Part shown: positions 33,841 through 41,664 of the stretch, in pieces
How the letters are laid out: each line of letters opens with the position of its first letter
Numbering within the stretch: position 1 is the stretch's first letter
Origin: Rhizobiales bacterium 24-66-13
GTDB taxonomy: Bacteria; Pseudomonadota; Alphaproteobacteria; Rhizobiales; Xanthobacteraceae
DNA length: 42,007 nucleotides
Reading direction: 5' to 3'
NCBI GenBank assembly: GCA_002257205.1
Contig: NCHM01000008.1
Coordinates: 1-42,007 of the forward strand
Notes under the pieces: model-generated
What the model was told of the DNA's origin: nothing
The model's input: the letters and a program-made list of their open reading frames with translations, nothing else
Database searches by the model: none
Made by a program: the position numbers and the translations under genes

Positions 33841-34443
33841 CTATGCGGCGATCGCGTCGGGCAGGTAGCGCAGATGCACCGGAAGCTTGGCGCCGATCTC
33901 CGCGTCCGTGAGCTGGTCGAGCAGCTTGAAGTCGCGGCCCCGATCTCGGCCATAGACGATGACGATGCGCCTGCCGCGCGCGGCAAGTGGGAATCGCCAG
34001 TCGGCATAGCCACGATAGTCGTCGTTCGTCGCGCTCCAGATGTGCTCGAGGCGCTCGTCCCGGGTCATTGCCTTCGCCGGCCGGGATTCGCGCTCGGTGA
34101 TGACATCCCGCATCTGTGCCGGCGACGTCCGGTCCGACACGTCGCAATAGCCGTGGAAATAGCGCGACCGGCCGTCGATCGTCAGCGAGACGAAGACGCT
34201 GGTGATGTTTCCGGTCAGGAATTCGCGCATGGCGAACATGTCACCGCGCATCCACAGCGGCGGCAGCACCTCGAACATGTAGTCGTGCTCGACCTGGCCG
34301 ATCTCGAACCATTCGCCGCGATAGAGCACGCTGTCGTCGCCCTGCCAGCGGTTCGGGCGCTGCGCGTGACGGTCGAACATGCGGAACATCTGGCGCCGGT
34401 CGGCGACGCCCTCGAAGACCTTGCGGACGGGTGGGAGGTTCAT
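33841..34443 (-). CDS. DUF1419 family protein
   Basis: The protein has 200 residues from ATG 34443, with AAAGGAG six bases upstream. The N-terminus NLPPVRKVFEGVADRRQMFRMFDRH and the blocks WFEIGQVEHDYMFEVLPPLWMRG, SVFVSLTIDGRSRYFHGYCD, TRDERLEHIWSATNDDYRGYA and FKLLDQLTDAEIGAKL are as in DUF1419 proteins of rhizobial plasmids. Function is unknown. Upstream lies an imperfect GTCAAGGG/CCCTTGAC pair (34557-34600) that resembles the ends of repeats R1 and R2. Confidence 0.8.
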   Translation of the reverse strand: MNLPPVRKVFEGVADRRQMFRMFDRHAQRPNRWQGDDSVLYRGEWFEIGQVEHDYMFEVLPPLWMRGDMFAMREFLTGNITSVFVSLTIDGRSRYFHGYCDVSDRTSPAQMRDVITERESRPAKAMTRDERLEHIWSATNDDYRGYADWRFPLAARGRRIVIVYGRDRGRDFKLLDQLTDAEIGAKLPVHLRYLPDAIAA

Positions 34444-34557
34444 GGCGGGCTCCTTTCAGCCTCGTCGGGCCGGAGCGCGGCTCCCCTTCGCGGGGAACAC
34501 CATCTTCTCTTCAGCCCTTCATGACCCCTCCCTGGCGGCCGCCTCTCCGTCCGGGCG

Positions 34558-34600
34558 GGTCAAGGGCCGGCGCAGCCGGGCGAAGCTTCACCCTTGACGC
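34558..34600. repeat. Short inverted repeat with R1/R2-like ends
   Basis: GGGTCAAGGG and CCCTTGACGC border about 25 bases of GC-rich sequence. The ends match the outer arms of R1 and R2, but the AT-containing core is absent. It straddles the stop of the Toprim gene and lies upstream of DUF1419. Confidence 0.5.
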
Positions 34601-35544
34601 GACCGGCGGGCATGCGGCAGCAGGATCTCGCCTTCCTTCTCTCCTCCCTTCCTCCTCATCATCCGGAGATCCGCGTTCCAGTCCTCCGCGGTCGGACGCA
34701 GGCGCTCGAAGCGGCAGGACGCCTCATTCGCGATCGCCCGAAGTCGCTCAGCATAGACGTCACCCTGCCCGTTGTTGTCGGTGGCAGCGACCAGAAAGGC
34801 GTTGTCCCGGGTCACAAGGGCCCGGATCGCCGCGTCCGTCGATGGCGACCAGCCGCCGCCGGTGCTGAGAAACAGGCTATCGGGGCGCATGTCCTCGATC
34901 ACCGCCAGGCTCATGGCGTCGATCGCCGCCTCGGTGAGGCAGAACCGGAAAGCGTCGACGGGGCCGAAGCGAAACAGGACCTTGGCGCCGCCGGTGGCGA
35001 AGCCGCGCCACTCGGGTCCCCGCTCCTCCCAACCCGTCACGAGGCCCGCGTCATCCGTATGAGCCGCCCACATGCTGCCATGCGGCCCTTCCCGCAAACG
35101 ATCATGACGGATCGCTGCGCGGATCGTTGCATCGGAAAGTGCCCGCTCCTCGCCGAGATAGCGCCAGGTCAGAGATCCGGGCCAGGGTTTGCGGCGGCGG
35201 CGCCAGCGCTCGCCAACGGCTAGGTCCGCCTCCTGCTTCCGCGCTGGTCGCGTCCAGAGCGGCTCCGTGGGGACAAATCCCACGAGGTTCGCCACGTGCT
35301 CGAGGCACTCGGAAAATCCCACCCGATCGAGGTGCGCGACGAGCGCGTAGACGTCGCCTTTCGCGTCGGACAGCGGATCGAACCAGCCCTTGCCGTCGTG
35401 GATGACGATGATGATGTCGTCGCCCCGGCGATACTTGACGGCTCGGCGCGTGCTCTCCTTCAGGTCGATCGCGAAGCCGGCCTTTTCCAGCACGGCGGCG
35501 CACAGGACACGCTCCTTCAGCTCTTCAACGTCATTCCTTTCCAT
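34588..35544 (-). CDS. DUF3991/Toprim-domain protein
   Basis: The protein has 318 residues from ATG 35544, chosen because the family starts ERNDVEELKERV. The ribosome-binding site is poor (GGGAAGAAGCG), and the frame extends upstream without family-like sequence. The N-terminal DUF3991 region includes AVKYRRGDDIIIVIHDGKGWFDP and GDVYALVAHL. A Toprim domain follows, with LTEAAIDAMSLAVIE (Glu) and FLVAATDNNGQGD (Asp). Toprim proteins of this type may be plasmid primase-like or nuclease-like. A plasmid primase acting on the incoming strand is a reasonable inference but is not demonstrated. Confidence 0.8.
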   Translation of the reverse strand: MERNDVEELKERVLCAAVLEKAGFAIDLKESTRRAVKYRRGDDIIIVIHDGKGWFDPLSDAKGDVYALVAHLDRVGFSECLEHVANLVGFVPTEPLWTRPARKQEADLAVGERWRRRRKPWPGSLTWRYLGEERALSDATIRAAIRHDRLREGPHGSMWAAHTDDAGLVTGWEERGPEWRGFATGGAKVLFRFGPVDAFRFCLTEAAIDAMSLAVIEDMRPDSLFLSTGGGWSPSTDAAIRALVTRDNAFLVAATDNNGQGDVYAERLRAIANEASCRFERLRPTAEDWNADLRMMRRKGGEKEGEILLPHARRSRQG

Positions 35545-35643
35545 CGCTTCTTCCCGGCACCCATCGGTGTCCAGCCTTTCCTGCTCGGGGTCTCCTCCCC
35601 GCATGTCGCGAGGCGCCCCCAAGCTGCCGCGAAGAGCGAAGGG

Positions 35644-35718
35644 GGCAAGGGCGTGGCTGGCAACTGACGATTTCGGCAGTGCGGTTCGCAAGCCAGCCGC
35701 GGCGCAGCTTCCCTTGCC
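35644..35718. repeat. Bipartite long hairpin upstream of the Toprim gene
   Basis: GGCAAGGG (35644-35651) pairs with CCCTTGCC (35711-35718), and GTGGCTGGC (35653-35661) pairs with GCCAGCCGC (35692-35700) with one mismatch. The two stems are coaxial and enclose about 30 bases. It lies 100 bases upstream of the Toprim start. Confidence 0.65.
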
Positions 35719-36108
35719 GCCGCCCGCGCGCAAGCGGCATCCCCGGAGGGCCCCCTTTGTGCGGCAACGTCTGCACGAACGCGAAAATGCCGACCGCGCC
35801 GGGCTCGGTCGGAGAGCTGGCCTAGCGGCGCAGCAAAGCGCGAGCCGGTCGAGCGCGGCGAGGTTCGCGTCGGGCTCGGCATCACGCACGACGAGATCGC
35901 GCACCAGCGTCTGCGCCTTGCTGGCGGCCACCCCACCAACGTCATCGTGCAAGGCCCGCCCGGCCCCGGTTGCGACATTATGGGCTCTACCCGCATCGCC
36001 CATGCCTCCCGATGACAGATATTGACGCCTAGCAGGCCCTGCTTTCGACGCTCCTCGCCGGGCGGGTCAAGCCCCGCCGGTGCCGGAGTGCTGGCGGGAG
36101 CGGACCAC
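35719..36108. other. Gene-free interval or gene remnant
   Basis: The GC-rich interval between the hairpin and the traR stop has one plus-strand frame (about 35845-36015) that reads EPVERGEVRVGLGITHDEIA and later NVIVQGPPGPG before a stop. This looks slightly protein-like but has no start codon or recognised family. It may be a remnant. No RNA gene is seen. Confidence 0.35.
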
Positions 36109-36810
36109 TCAGATCAGCTTGAGCTTCGTGGCGAGTGCCGTCGCCTGTGCCAGGCTTCCTGCATCGAGCGCCTTCCGAGCATTGTTCAGGTGGAAGTTCA
36201 CCGTCGCGAACGACATGCCCTCGATGGAAGCGATATCCTTCATCGTCTTCCCCTCGGCGGACCATTTCAGGCAGAGAGCCTGCTTCGCCTTCAGATCGAT
36301 CTCCACGCTGGCCGTTGGTTCCGCATCCTGCTGCTCCATCTTCGCGTGGAGCTGGGCGACCGCCGTCACCGCCGCGATCTGATCGATGTCGGTCTCGAGG
36401 TTGAGCGACGGCTTGTGCGATGCCAGCGTCAGCATCGACAAGTGCCCGAAAGCCGTCCTCACAGGGATCGAGATTCCGGATCTGATTCCGAAATCACTCG
36501 CCTCGGAATAGAAGCGGCGCAGCGGCTTGGAGAGGGAGCGCGGCGCGGCGGCGGCCCACGCAAAGGCCTTCATCTGCGCCTTTGCCATGGTAACGACCGG
36601 ATCGATCATGGCGTAGTTCTGTGTGAGATATCGGGCCTGCCATTCGGAGGCGTAATTGGAGACCGCAAAGATGCGCACCGGCTGGACGTTTAGATAGGCA
36701 TAGCCATCAAACCCAAGATCCTGCACCAACTCCGCGAGTGCCTCCTTAAGTGCCTGCTCGGTGCACGCTAGGGAGGAGACATCGGTCAGCCGTTGGAACC
36801 AGGTTCTCAT
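36109..36810 (-). CDS. traR: TraR-type LuxR-family quorum regulator
   Basis: The protein has 233 residues from ATG 36810, essentially the length of Ti-plasmid TraR. The acyl-homoserine-lactone pocket residues are at TraR numbering: Tyr53, Trp57 (NYASEW), Asp70 (MIDPVV) and Trp85 (FAW). The C-terminal LuxR helix-turn-helix is KTMKDIASIEGMSFATVNFHLNNARK, followed by the family end TALATKLKLI. TraR bound to its signal activates tra and trb operons. No traI synthase, traM antiactivator or recognisable tra box is in the window. It could respond to a synthase elsewhere on the element or act as a solo regulator. Confidence 0.9.
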   Translation of the reverse strand: MRTWFQRLTDVSSLACTEQALKEALAELVQDLGFDGYAYLNVQPVRIFAVSNYASEWQARYLTQNYAMIDPVVTMAKAQMKAFAWAAAAPRSLSKPLRRFYSEASDFGIRSGISIPVRTAFGHLSMLTLASHKPSLNLETDIDQIAAVTAVAQLHAKMEQQDAEPTASVEIDLKAKQALCLKWSAEGKTMKDIASIEGMSFATVNFHLNNARKALDAGSLAQATALATKLKLI

Positions 36811-37565
36811 CGCATCCACCTTCCTCTCGCATTCGCTCCGTCGTATTCCCACAAGGACAGGGAACACCTGGATTTCTGGCGCGCCACCCACGTCGAATGG
36901 CCTATGCGCTCCTTCTCGCTGAAGATTGTCCGGGGTCGAAGAGATGACGCGCACGGTCCTCGGATGGGCCGACGCCAAGCAGAGTCCGCCTGCCGGAAGC
37001 TGGTCTATTCCATGCAGCCGCTGCGCTCTCGGTCAGGATCCGGCAGTGGCCACCGCCAAGGCTTTGGGGGGGCAGTTCACCAAGGTGCCCTAGGCACGCG
37101 GCGGCGCGCTGCCGAGCACGGTCCGGCATCCATCTGGCGCGCTGGTCTATTCGTCGTATGCGCTTCAGGGACAAGCACCCGGCGCGAACGACATCGTGTT
37201 GCATGACACGCGTGACGGCCCGTCCGACGCGACTAAACAGGCGCGCGGTTCGGCCACCACGCGCCTGCTTCGCTCGAAATCGCTCCAGGGTGGAGGGCAT
37301 CCTCAGTCGCCGAACACCTTCATAAAGTTGATGGGGTTTTTGCGCGCCGGCCAGCGGCGCGACTTCGAGGCAATGACTGCAAGTACCGCAGCAGTTGGTC
37401 AGGAAGAGCGCGTCCAGCAAGCGCTAACTACACTCACCGGACCACAAGATGGGTTCGGCGACAACGCGTCATGAAATCTGCAGTCGTTGTCCGCGTGGTC
37501 CGCGCGGCTCGCCAAACCAGCTTCCAGCGAGACGATTGGTTCTGCTTACCCGCAAATACTTTCGT
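36811..37565. other. Long gene-free interval, possibly degenerate
   Basis: Open frames on both strands are short or Arg/Cys-rich. One minus-strand frame ends in RKNPINFMKVFGD at about 37311 and looks like a protein C-terminus, but it is cut by an upstream stop, so a decayed small gene is possible. GCTGGTCTATTC occurs twice (about 37001 and 37141). The interval may mark the junction between the conjugative block and the metal/redox module. Confidence 0.35.
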
Positions 37566-38087
37566 TCAGAATAGACCCATCGGACTCACCATCAACTGGT
37601 CGGCGGCGCGCTTTTGTTCGTCACTGAAGCTCGCATAGAGCGGCTCCACCGCTGCTTTGATTGTCCGGAGCGATTCCTGGCATAGAGCCATGGCCTTCTC
37701 GATCCGCTCAAGGCGCACCGGGAGAGCGCCGCCGCGCGCCTGCATCATACCCTCGCGCATGCCCCTCATCGCCTTCGCGTTGGCTCGCACGGCGTCTGCG
37801 AACACGTTCCATTTGGATTCCTGAACGTCGGTGATCTTGAGCTCGGTCTTCAGGAATGCCAACCGGCCTTCGATGTGCCCGGTCATCATTCCCATCATCG
37901 GCATACCGCCAGCACCCATCGCCGACATCATGCCGCCCATGGGCATTTGTGAACCGGGCGCGCTCGAAGGTGCGCTTGGCGCTTCAGCTCCGGCGTTGGG
38001 ATGATGCTCGTCGTTGGCCGAGGCGGGAGTCCCCGTGAGGAGCATGGCGCTGAATAGAAGGATGGAAATGGAGGGCGTCTTGATCAT
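37566..38087 (-). CDS. Spy/CpxP-like periplasmic protein
   Basis: The protein has 173 residues from ATG 38087. A TTG nine bases earlier is too close to the AAGGA site. A signal peptide is clear: IKTPSISILLFSAMLLTGTPASA with cleavage after ASA. A Met/Gly-rich segment follows (MPMGGMMSAMGAGGMPMMGMM), then a helical region with LKITDVQESKWNVFADAVRANAKAMRGM and a C-terminal FSDEQKRAADQLM, a variant of the LTxxQ motif. Spy/CpxP-type proteins are periplasmic chaperones and metal-stress sensors, and the Met-rich stretch would suit copper binding. The metal link is inference. Confidence 0.8.
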   Translation of the reverse strand: MIKTPSISILLFSAMLLTGTPASANDEHHPNAGAEAPSAPSSAPGSQMPMGGMMSAMGAGGMPMMGMMTGHIEGRLAFLKTELKITDVQESKWNVFADAVRANAKAMRGMREGMMQARGGALPVRLERIEKAMALCQESLRTIKAAVEPLYASFSDEQKRAADQLMVSPMGLF

Positions 38088-38162
38088 TGGAGCCAATTCC
38101 TTCGCGTTGTGGCTTGTAACGGCGGGGCCTAGCCTGCTGCGGCGACGCCTGAAACTCGCTGT

Positions 38163-38825
38163 TCAGCCCTGTCCGGCGCTGCTGCGTCTCGGGCCGCCGA
38201 GCCGTGGAATGAAACCCGGAACCTCTTGCATATATCGTTCATAGTCAGCGCCGAATTCGGCCAGCGACTCGCGTTCTTCGGCACGCGCGAGGCGCACGTA
38301 CATGAACACCAGCACCGGGAACATCGCGAGTGTCAGCAAGGTCGGCCACTGCAGGAGGAAGCCGAACATCACCAGCACGAAGCCCACATATTGCGGATGC
38401 CGCACGTAGGCGTAGACGCCGCCGGTGGCGAGCGTACGATGGCGCTGGGCTTGGTACAGCACCTTCCAGCCGGCCGAGATGAGGACAAAGCCGCCGCCGA
38501 TGAACACGAAGCTCAGGAGATGAAACGGCCCGAAATGCGGATTGGCTCTCCAGCCGAACATCTCCTCGAGAAGATGTCCGGCGTCATGGGAGAACCAATC
38601 GACGCCCGGAAAGCGGCTCTGCAGCCAGCCTGAGAGCAGATAGATCGTGAGCGGGAACCCGTACATCTCGGTGAACAGCGCGACCAGAAAGGCGCTGAAG
38701 GCGCCGAAGGACCGCCAGTCGCGCTTGGTCTGCGGCTTGAAGAAGGTGAAGGCGAAGAAGATGAAGATCGCCGAATTGATAATCACCAGTGACCAGAGGC
38801 CATAGGCAGGAACGTCGTCGTTCAT
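38163..38825 (-). CDS. Isoprenylcysteine carboxyl methyltransferase-like membrane protein
   Basis: The protein has 220 residues from ATG 38825, with GGAGG six bases upstream. There are five or so transmembrane segments (LWSLVIINSAIFIFFAFTFF and others) and the conserved C-terminal motif YAYVRHPQYVGFVLVMFGF, with ADYERYMQEVPGFIP typical of the ICMT/PEMT-like integral methyltransferases. Bacterial members lie in metal-resistance clusters and have no established substrate. It is in the same orientation as DUF2933 (28 bases apart) and the Spy-like gene, and probably in one operon with them. Confidence 0.82.
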   Translation of the reverse strand: MNDDVPAYGLWSLVIINSAIFIFFAFTFFKPQTKRDWRSFGAFSAFLVALFTEMYGFPLTIYLLSGWLQSRFPGVDWFSHDAGHLLEEMFGWRANPHFGPFHLLSFVFIGGGFVLISAGWKVLYQAQRHRTLATGGVYAYVRHPQYVGFVLVMFGFLLQWPTLLTLAMFPVLVFMYVRLARAEERESLAEFGADYERYMQEVPGFIPRLGGPRRSSAGQG

Positions 38826-38853
38826 GGTCGACCTCCGGATCGTTGATCGCCGC

Positions 38854-39126
38854 TCAGTGATTGTGGGGCTGGTTCTTGCGGGCGTCCGCCGATCTGCTTC
38901 TGCTGTCGTCTCCGCCCCCATGTCCACCGTGGCCGCCATGCATGAAAACGTGCATCAACGGGCAGGCGAGAATCAGCAGGAACGGCAAGTACCCCAGATA
39001 GGGGATGAGATGCGCACGGTGCTCGGTCAGAAGATAGAAGCCGCCGATCGCGAGAAAGCCGATCAGGACCCAGTTCGCGCGGAAGCGAAAGAAGCCACCC
39101 TCACCACCATGACCATCGTGTTCCAT
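38854..39126 (-). CDS. DUF2933 small membrane protein
   Basis: The protein has 90 residues from ATG 39126, with GGAG upstream. A His/Gly-rich N-terminus (EHDGHGGEGGFFRFR) is followed by two hydrophobic helices (WVLIGFLAIGGFYLLTEH, LPFLLILACPLMHVFMH) and a second His-rich tail (GGHGGHGGGDD). DUF2933 proteins are common in copper and heavy-metal resistance islands. The His clusters could bind metal. It appears to be the first gene of the operon leading to the ICMT-like and Spy-like genes. Confidence 0.82.
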   Translation of the reverse strand: MEHDGHGGEGGFFRFRANWVLIGFLAIGGFYLLTEHRAHLIPYLGYLPFLLILACPLMHVFMHGGHGGHGGGDDSRSRSADARKNQPHNH

Positions 39127-39277
39127 TGGAAACTCCACCCACGTCAGACCGGGACGCACCGACACGCTCTAGAACCGTCGAGAATCCGCTAGACGACGCA
39201 CGCTGGCATCGGCCCGGCGCCATCCTTCGACCGACACGACAGCGCTCGAATTATGGCCGGCCATCTGTTCTGAATCT

Positions 39278-39291
39278 TTGATCCCGGTTAA
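39278..39291. promoter_or_regulatory. Degenerate FNR/FixK-like site
   Basis: TTGA-TCCCGG-TTAA differs from TTGA-N6-TCAA at one position. It lies about 155 bases upstream of the DUF2933 gene. It is weaker than the site at 39901. Confidence 0.35.
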
Positions 39292-39364
39292 ACATGCGCC
39301 GGGTGTGGATCGAAGCAGCAGGATCAATTAAATGCGCCGCCTGTCCCGCCCGCGGCAACCGACG

Positions 39365-39712
39365 TCATGCGGCAACGAGAGCGGGAAAACAGGCCACAAG
39401 CTCTTGAATCGTCCTCGTGCAAGAGCCGAGCCTCACATCGATCCCAGCAGCACAAAGTCTCTGTTTCTCCGGCTCGCCGATAAAACCGCAAACCAGGCGG
39501 CCCGATCTGGCCGCGACAATGAGATCGCATAGCGCGGCAGACGTGCGCTGGGGGTTGGCGCGGAACTCGGTCGCGCCCGTGAGCGTATCCACGATCCATA
39601 TTCCATCGCACTTGCCGAAGAAGGGACAAAGTGCGGGGCCCGCGTCGGATTTCATCACAATGATCGCAATGCGATTTGCCGGCGGAGGCGGTACGCAGGC
39701 GGACCTGGCCAT
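39365..39712 (-). CDS. NifX/NifB-like iron-molybdenum cofactor-binding-family protein
   Basis: The protein has 115 residues from ATG 39712, with GAGG five bases upstream. The body RIAIIVM, ALCPFFGKCDGIWIVDT, EFRANPQRTSAALCDLI, LVCGFIGEPEKQRLCAAGID and VRLGSC fits the small dinitrogenase cofactor-binding fold (NifX/NafY/MTH1175-like). Five of its cysteines are regularly spaced, suggesting cluster binding. No nif genes are nearby, so nitrogen fixation is not implied. A degenerate FNR-like site lies about 60 bases upstream (TTAA-ACTCGA-TCAA, 39775-39788). Redox- or oxygen-linked expression is plausible. Confidence 0.78.
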   Translation of the reverse strand: MARSACVPPPPANRIAIIVMKSDAGPALCPFFGKCDGIWIVDTLTGATEFRANPQRTSAALCDLIVAARSGRLVCGFIGEPEKQRLCAAGIDVRLGSCTRTIQELVACFPALVAA

Positions 39713-39774
39713 CGGTTCCTCGTTTGAACACCAGCGAAGCCATCGAATTATGCGGCCGGCAAACATATCGGACT

Positions 39775-39788
39775 TTAAACTCGATCAA
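39775..39788. promoter_or_regulatory. FNR/FixK-like site upstream of the NifX-like gene
   Basis: TTAA-ACTCGA-TCAA has one mismatch to TTGA-N6-TCAA and lies 62-76 bases upstream of the NifX-like start. Confidence 0.4.
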
Positions 39789-39900
39789 ACTTTCGCGCGG
39801 GTGGCACGGCACCACATATTCTCCCGCCAATTGTCGGACGGGCGGCCGGAAACCCGCCCGCGCACAGAATTCCGGGCGGTCGATGCGCACCACCTGCTAC

Positions 39901-39940
39901 TTGATTTCAATCAATCTCGCCGGGCCTCTCCCGGTATAGG
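39901..39940 (+). promoter_or_regulatory. FNR/FixK-activated promoter
   Basis: TTGAT-TTCA-ATCAA (39901-39914) is a perfect FNR/FixK/Anr box. TATAGG (39935-39940) would serve as -10, placing the box at about -40, the spacing of class II activated promoters. It drives the plus-strand gene at 40014 and lies divergent from the NifX-like gene. The Crp/Fnr gene at 40721 is the obvious candidate regulator. Confidence 0.75.
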
Positions 39941-40013
39941 TTTCCACCGGGCTAATTGGTAGCTACAGGGCCGTGTGGTATCTAGCGGCTCAGGCCTTCG
40001 TGGAAAGAGGCGG

Positions 40014-40379
40014 ATGCTGCGGTTCCTCACGATGCTCATCTTTGCCACGGCAATCTTCGCGACGCTGAACGGGCGGAGCATGGCCGAGGCAGCGGTGATC
40101 ACAGCCGATGCGTCCATGGCGGTCGTGAGCGCTTCGGATCTTCGGCCTCACAGTGTGGCATGCGATGATTGCCCGGAGTGTCCGAAGTCGGACAAGCCCT
40201 GCTGTCCGATGAGTGCCTGCTTCTGCCCTGCGGCCTGCTCAACGACCTTGGCTCCCCTGCCGAACAGCCTCCCGGCCAATGCCTTCGAGCACTCTTCAGC
40301 GGGGATGTGGCCCGAAGAAGCCGACCCAGGCTCAGTCATCCCCGGACTCGATCCCCCAGTTCCTCGGCGCTCGACCTAG
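40014..40379 (+). CDS. Exported Cys-rich hypothetical protein
   Basis: The protein has 121 residues from ATG 40014, with AGAGG four bases upstream, preferred over an ATG-less extension to 39975. The N-terminus LRFLTMLIFATAIFATLNGRSMAEA is a signal peptide or anchor. The mature part contains ACDDCPECPKSDKPCCPMSACFC, summarised as nine cysteines within about 25 residues, suggesting metal binding or multiple disulfides. No family is recognised. It is controlled by the FNR-type promoter just upstream, so low-oxygen or nitrosative expression is likely. Confidence 0.7.
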   Translation: MLRFLTMLIFATAIFATLNGRSMAEAAVITADASMAVVSASDLRPHSVACDDCPECPKSDKPCCPMSACFCPAACSTTLAPLPNSLPANAFEHSSAGMWPEEADPGSVIPGLDPPVPRRST

Positions 40380-40720
40380 CGGGTCGATCGGACCAGCGGT
40401 AACGATCTAGCCGCAAACGGTTCACGCCTCGCGTGCACCGGGAGCACGGCTTGTTGGATCAATTCCCGCTGGCGTCGTGCCGCCAACGCGGCCGGCTGAG
40501 CCGGGCGACCTGGTCAGATGGATTCAACCCTCAAGGTGAAACCGACCAGATCGAGGACTGTAATATGACTCCGAGCCAAGCGTCTTATTTGGAGAACACT
40601 ATCCGTGCGTCGCGGGATCATGCCCATCGCCGATATCAAGGTCCGCAAGCCGGGGTGCTCCGGTCCCCAGGTCCCCGGGGAGCCGCAAACACAATCAGTG
40701 ATGCGGAAAGGAACTCCCGT
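40380..40720. other. Interval upstream of the Crp/Fnr gene
   Basis: The frame of the regulator is open back to 40433, but the sequence is not protein-like and no ribosome-binding site precedes the earlier ATGs. A promoter should lie here. A TTGTTGG-ATCAA sequence near 40452 lacks the right spacing for an FNR box. Confidence 0.4.
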
Positions 40721-41482
40721 ATGCCGATACCGGGGAGTGGCACATCGAAGCAGCTACCGGGTTGCGAGGCTTGCTTCGCCCGGCTTAGCCGGGGTTTGTG
40801 CGGGGATTGCCAGCCGGACTCGCCATGTGTGATTGCGAATTACACATCCGCCGATAGAGACTACAAGGTTGGCCAGGATCTCTTCAGCCTCGGTGAACCG
40901 TGCGATACGATATACAATCTTCTTGAAGGTTGGGTCATTCTTTACAATTTATTGGAAGACGGACGGCGGCAGATATTGCACTTCGCATTGCCGGGCGCCG
41001 TGCTCGGATTCCATCCCGGCGGCGGTGCGATGATGACATATGGCGCGCAAGCTCTGACAGATATCGTCGTCAGCACAATTCCGCATAAGGCCCTACAGCC
41101 GATTGTCAACCAGCAGCCCGAGTTCGGTTTGCGGCTTGCCCGGCTCGTCGCGCGGGATTGCACCTTGGCCTACGATCGCCTTACCAGCATTGGTCGGCAT
41201 TCAGCGCGCGAGCGCGTTGCGCACCTGCTGCTCAAGCTGTTCGTCCGCTATCGCGCGCAATGGCCGGGCAGTCATATCGAGGAAATGCATCTTCCGCTGA
41301 CCCAAGAAGATATCGGAGATGCAACGGGTCTGACCTTCGTCCATGTCAATCGGGTGCTGAGGGATCTGCGAAGGGATAGAATCTTGGAATTCCACTATCG
41401 ACGGCTCCGAATCCTCGATCCGGACAAACTCGTCGACGTAGCAGGTCTTGATCCACAACTTGTGATGTCCTGGATCCTCTGA
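40721..41482 (+). CDS. Crp/Fnr-family transcription regulator
   Basis: The protein has 253 residues from ATG 40721, with AAAGGA eight bases upstream. The N-terminus has a Cys cluster (Cys15, Cys18, Cys27, Cys30, Cys36: CEACF, GLCGDC) that could ligate an iron-sulfur cluster, although spacing differs from E. coli FNR. A cyclic-nucleotide-binding-like beta barrel spans about 45-160 (FSLGEPCDTIYNLLEGWVILY, GAVLGFHPG). A C-terminal helix-turn-helix follows: LPLTQEDIGDATGLTFVHVNRVLRDL. Crp/Fnr regulators of this kind recognise TTGAT-N4-ATCAA, the box found at 39901. Regulation of its neighbours is inferred from this. Confidence 0.88.
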   Translation: MPIPGSGTSKQLPGCEACFARLSRGLCGDCQPDSPCVIANYTSADRDYKVGQDLFSLGEPCDTIYNLLEGWVILYNLLEDGRRQILHFALPGAVLGFHPGGGAMMTYGAQALTDIVVSTIPHKALQPIVNQQPEFGLRLARLVARDCTLAYDRLTSIGRHSARERVAHLLLKLFVRYRAQWPGSHIEEMHLPLTQEDIGDATGLTFVHVNRVLRDLRRDRILEFHYRRLRILDPDKLVDVAGLDPQLVMSWIL

Positions 41483-41664
41483 TGGGTGATCGGCAGAGAC
41501 ACTACGGAATGGAGCGCGCAGAGGGGCCGATGCGAGCGCTGTTTCGTGCTGGCGCGTCCCACTCCTTCGGCTCCATTGTCGTGCAAACATAACCGCTGAT
41601 TTTTCGTCGCCACCGACCCTTTGACCGCGGCCTCACCCGTCGCGCTTGCTCCCAAGATGCGATC
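41483..41664. other. Downstream interval, no gene seen
   Basis: The interval follows the Crp/Fnr stop and runs to the end of the broken minus-strand gene. There is no clear terminator hairpin and no supported gene. Confidence 0.35.

Noticed and set aside
36902..37420. 172-codon minus-strand frame with CCGTCSHC
   Set aside because: It lacks a ribosome-binding site and a protein-like body. The Cys run alone is not enough.
39365..39712. Nitrogen-fixation island suggested by the NifX-like gene
   Set aside because: No other nif gene is present. Small NifX/MTH1175-like proteins occur widely outside nitrogen fixation.
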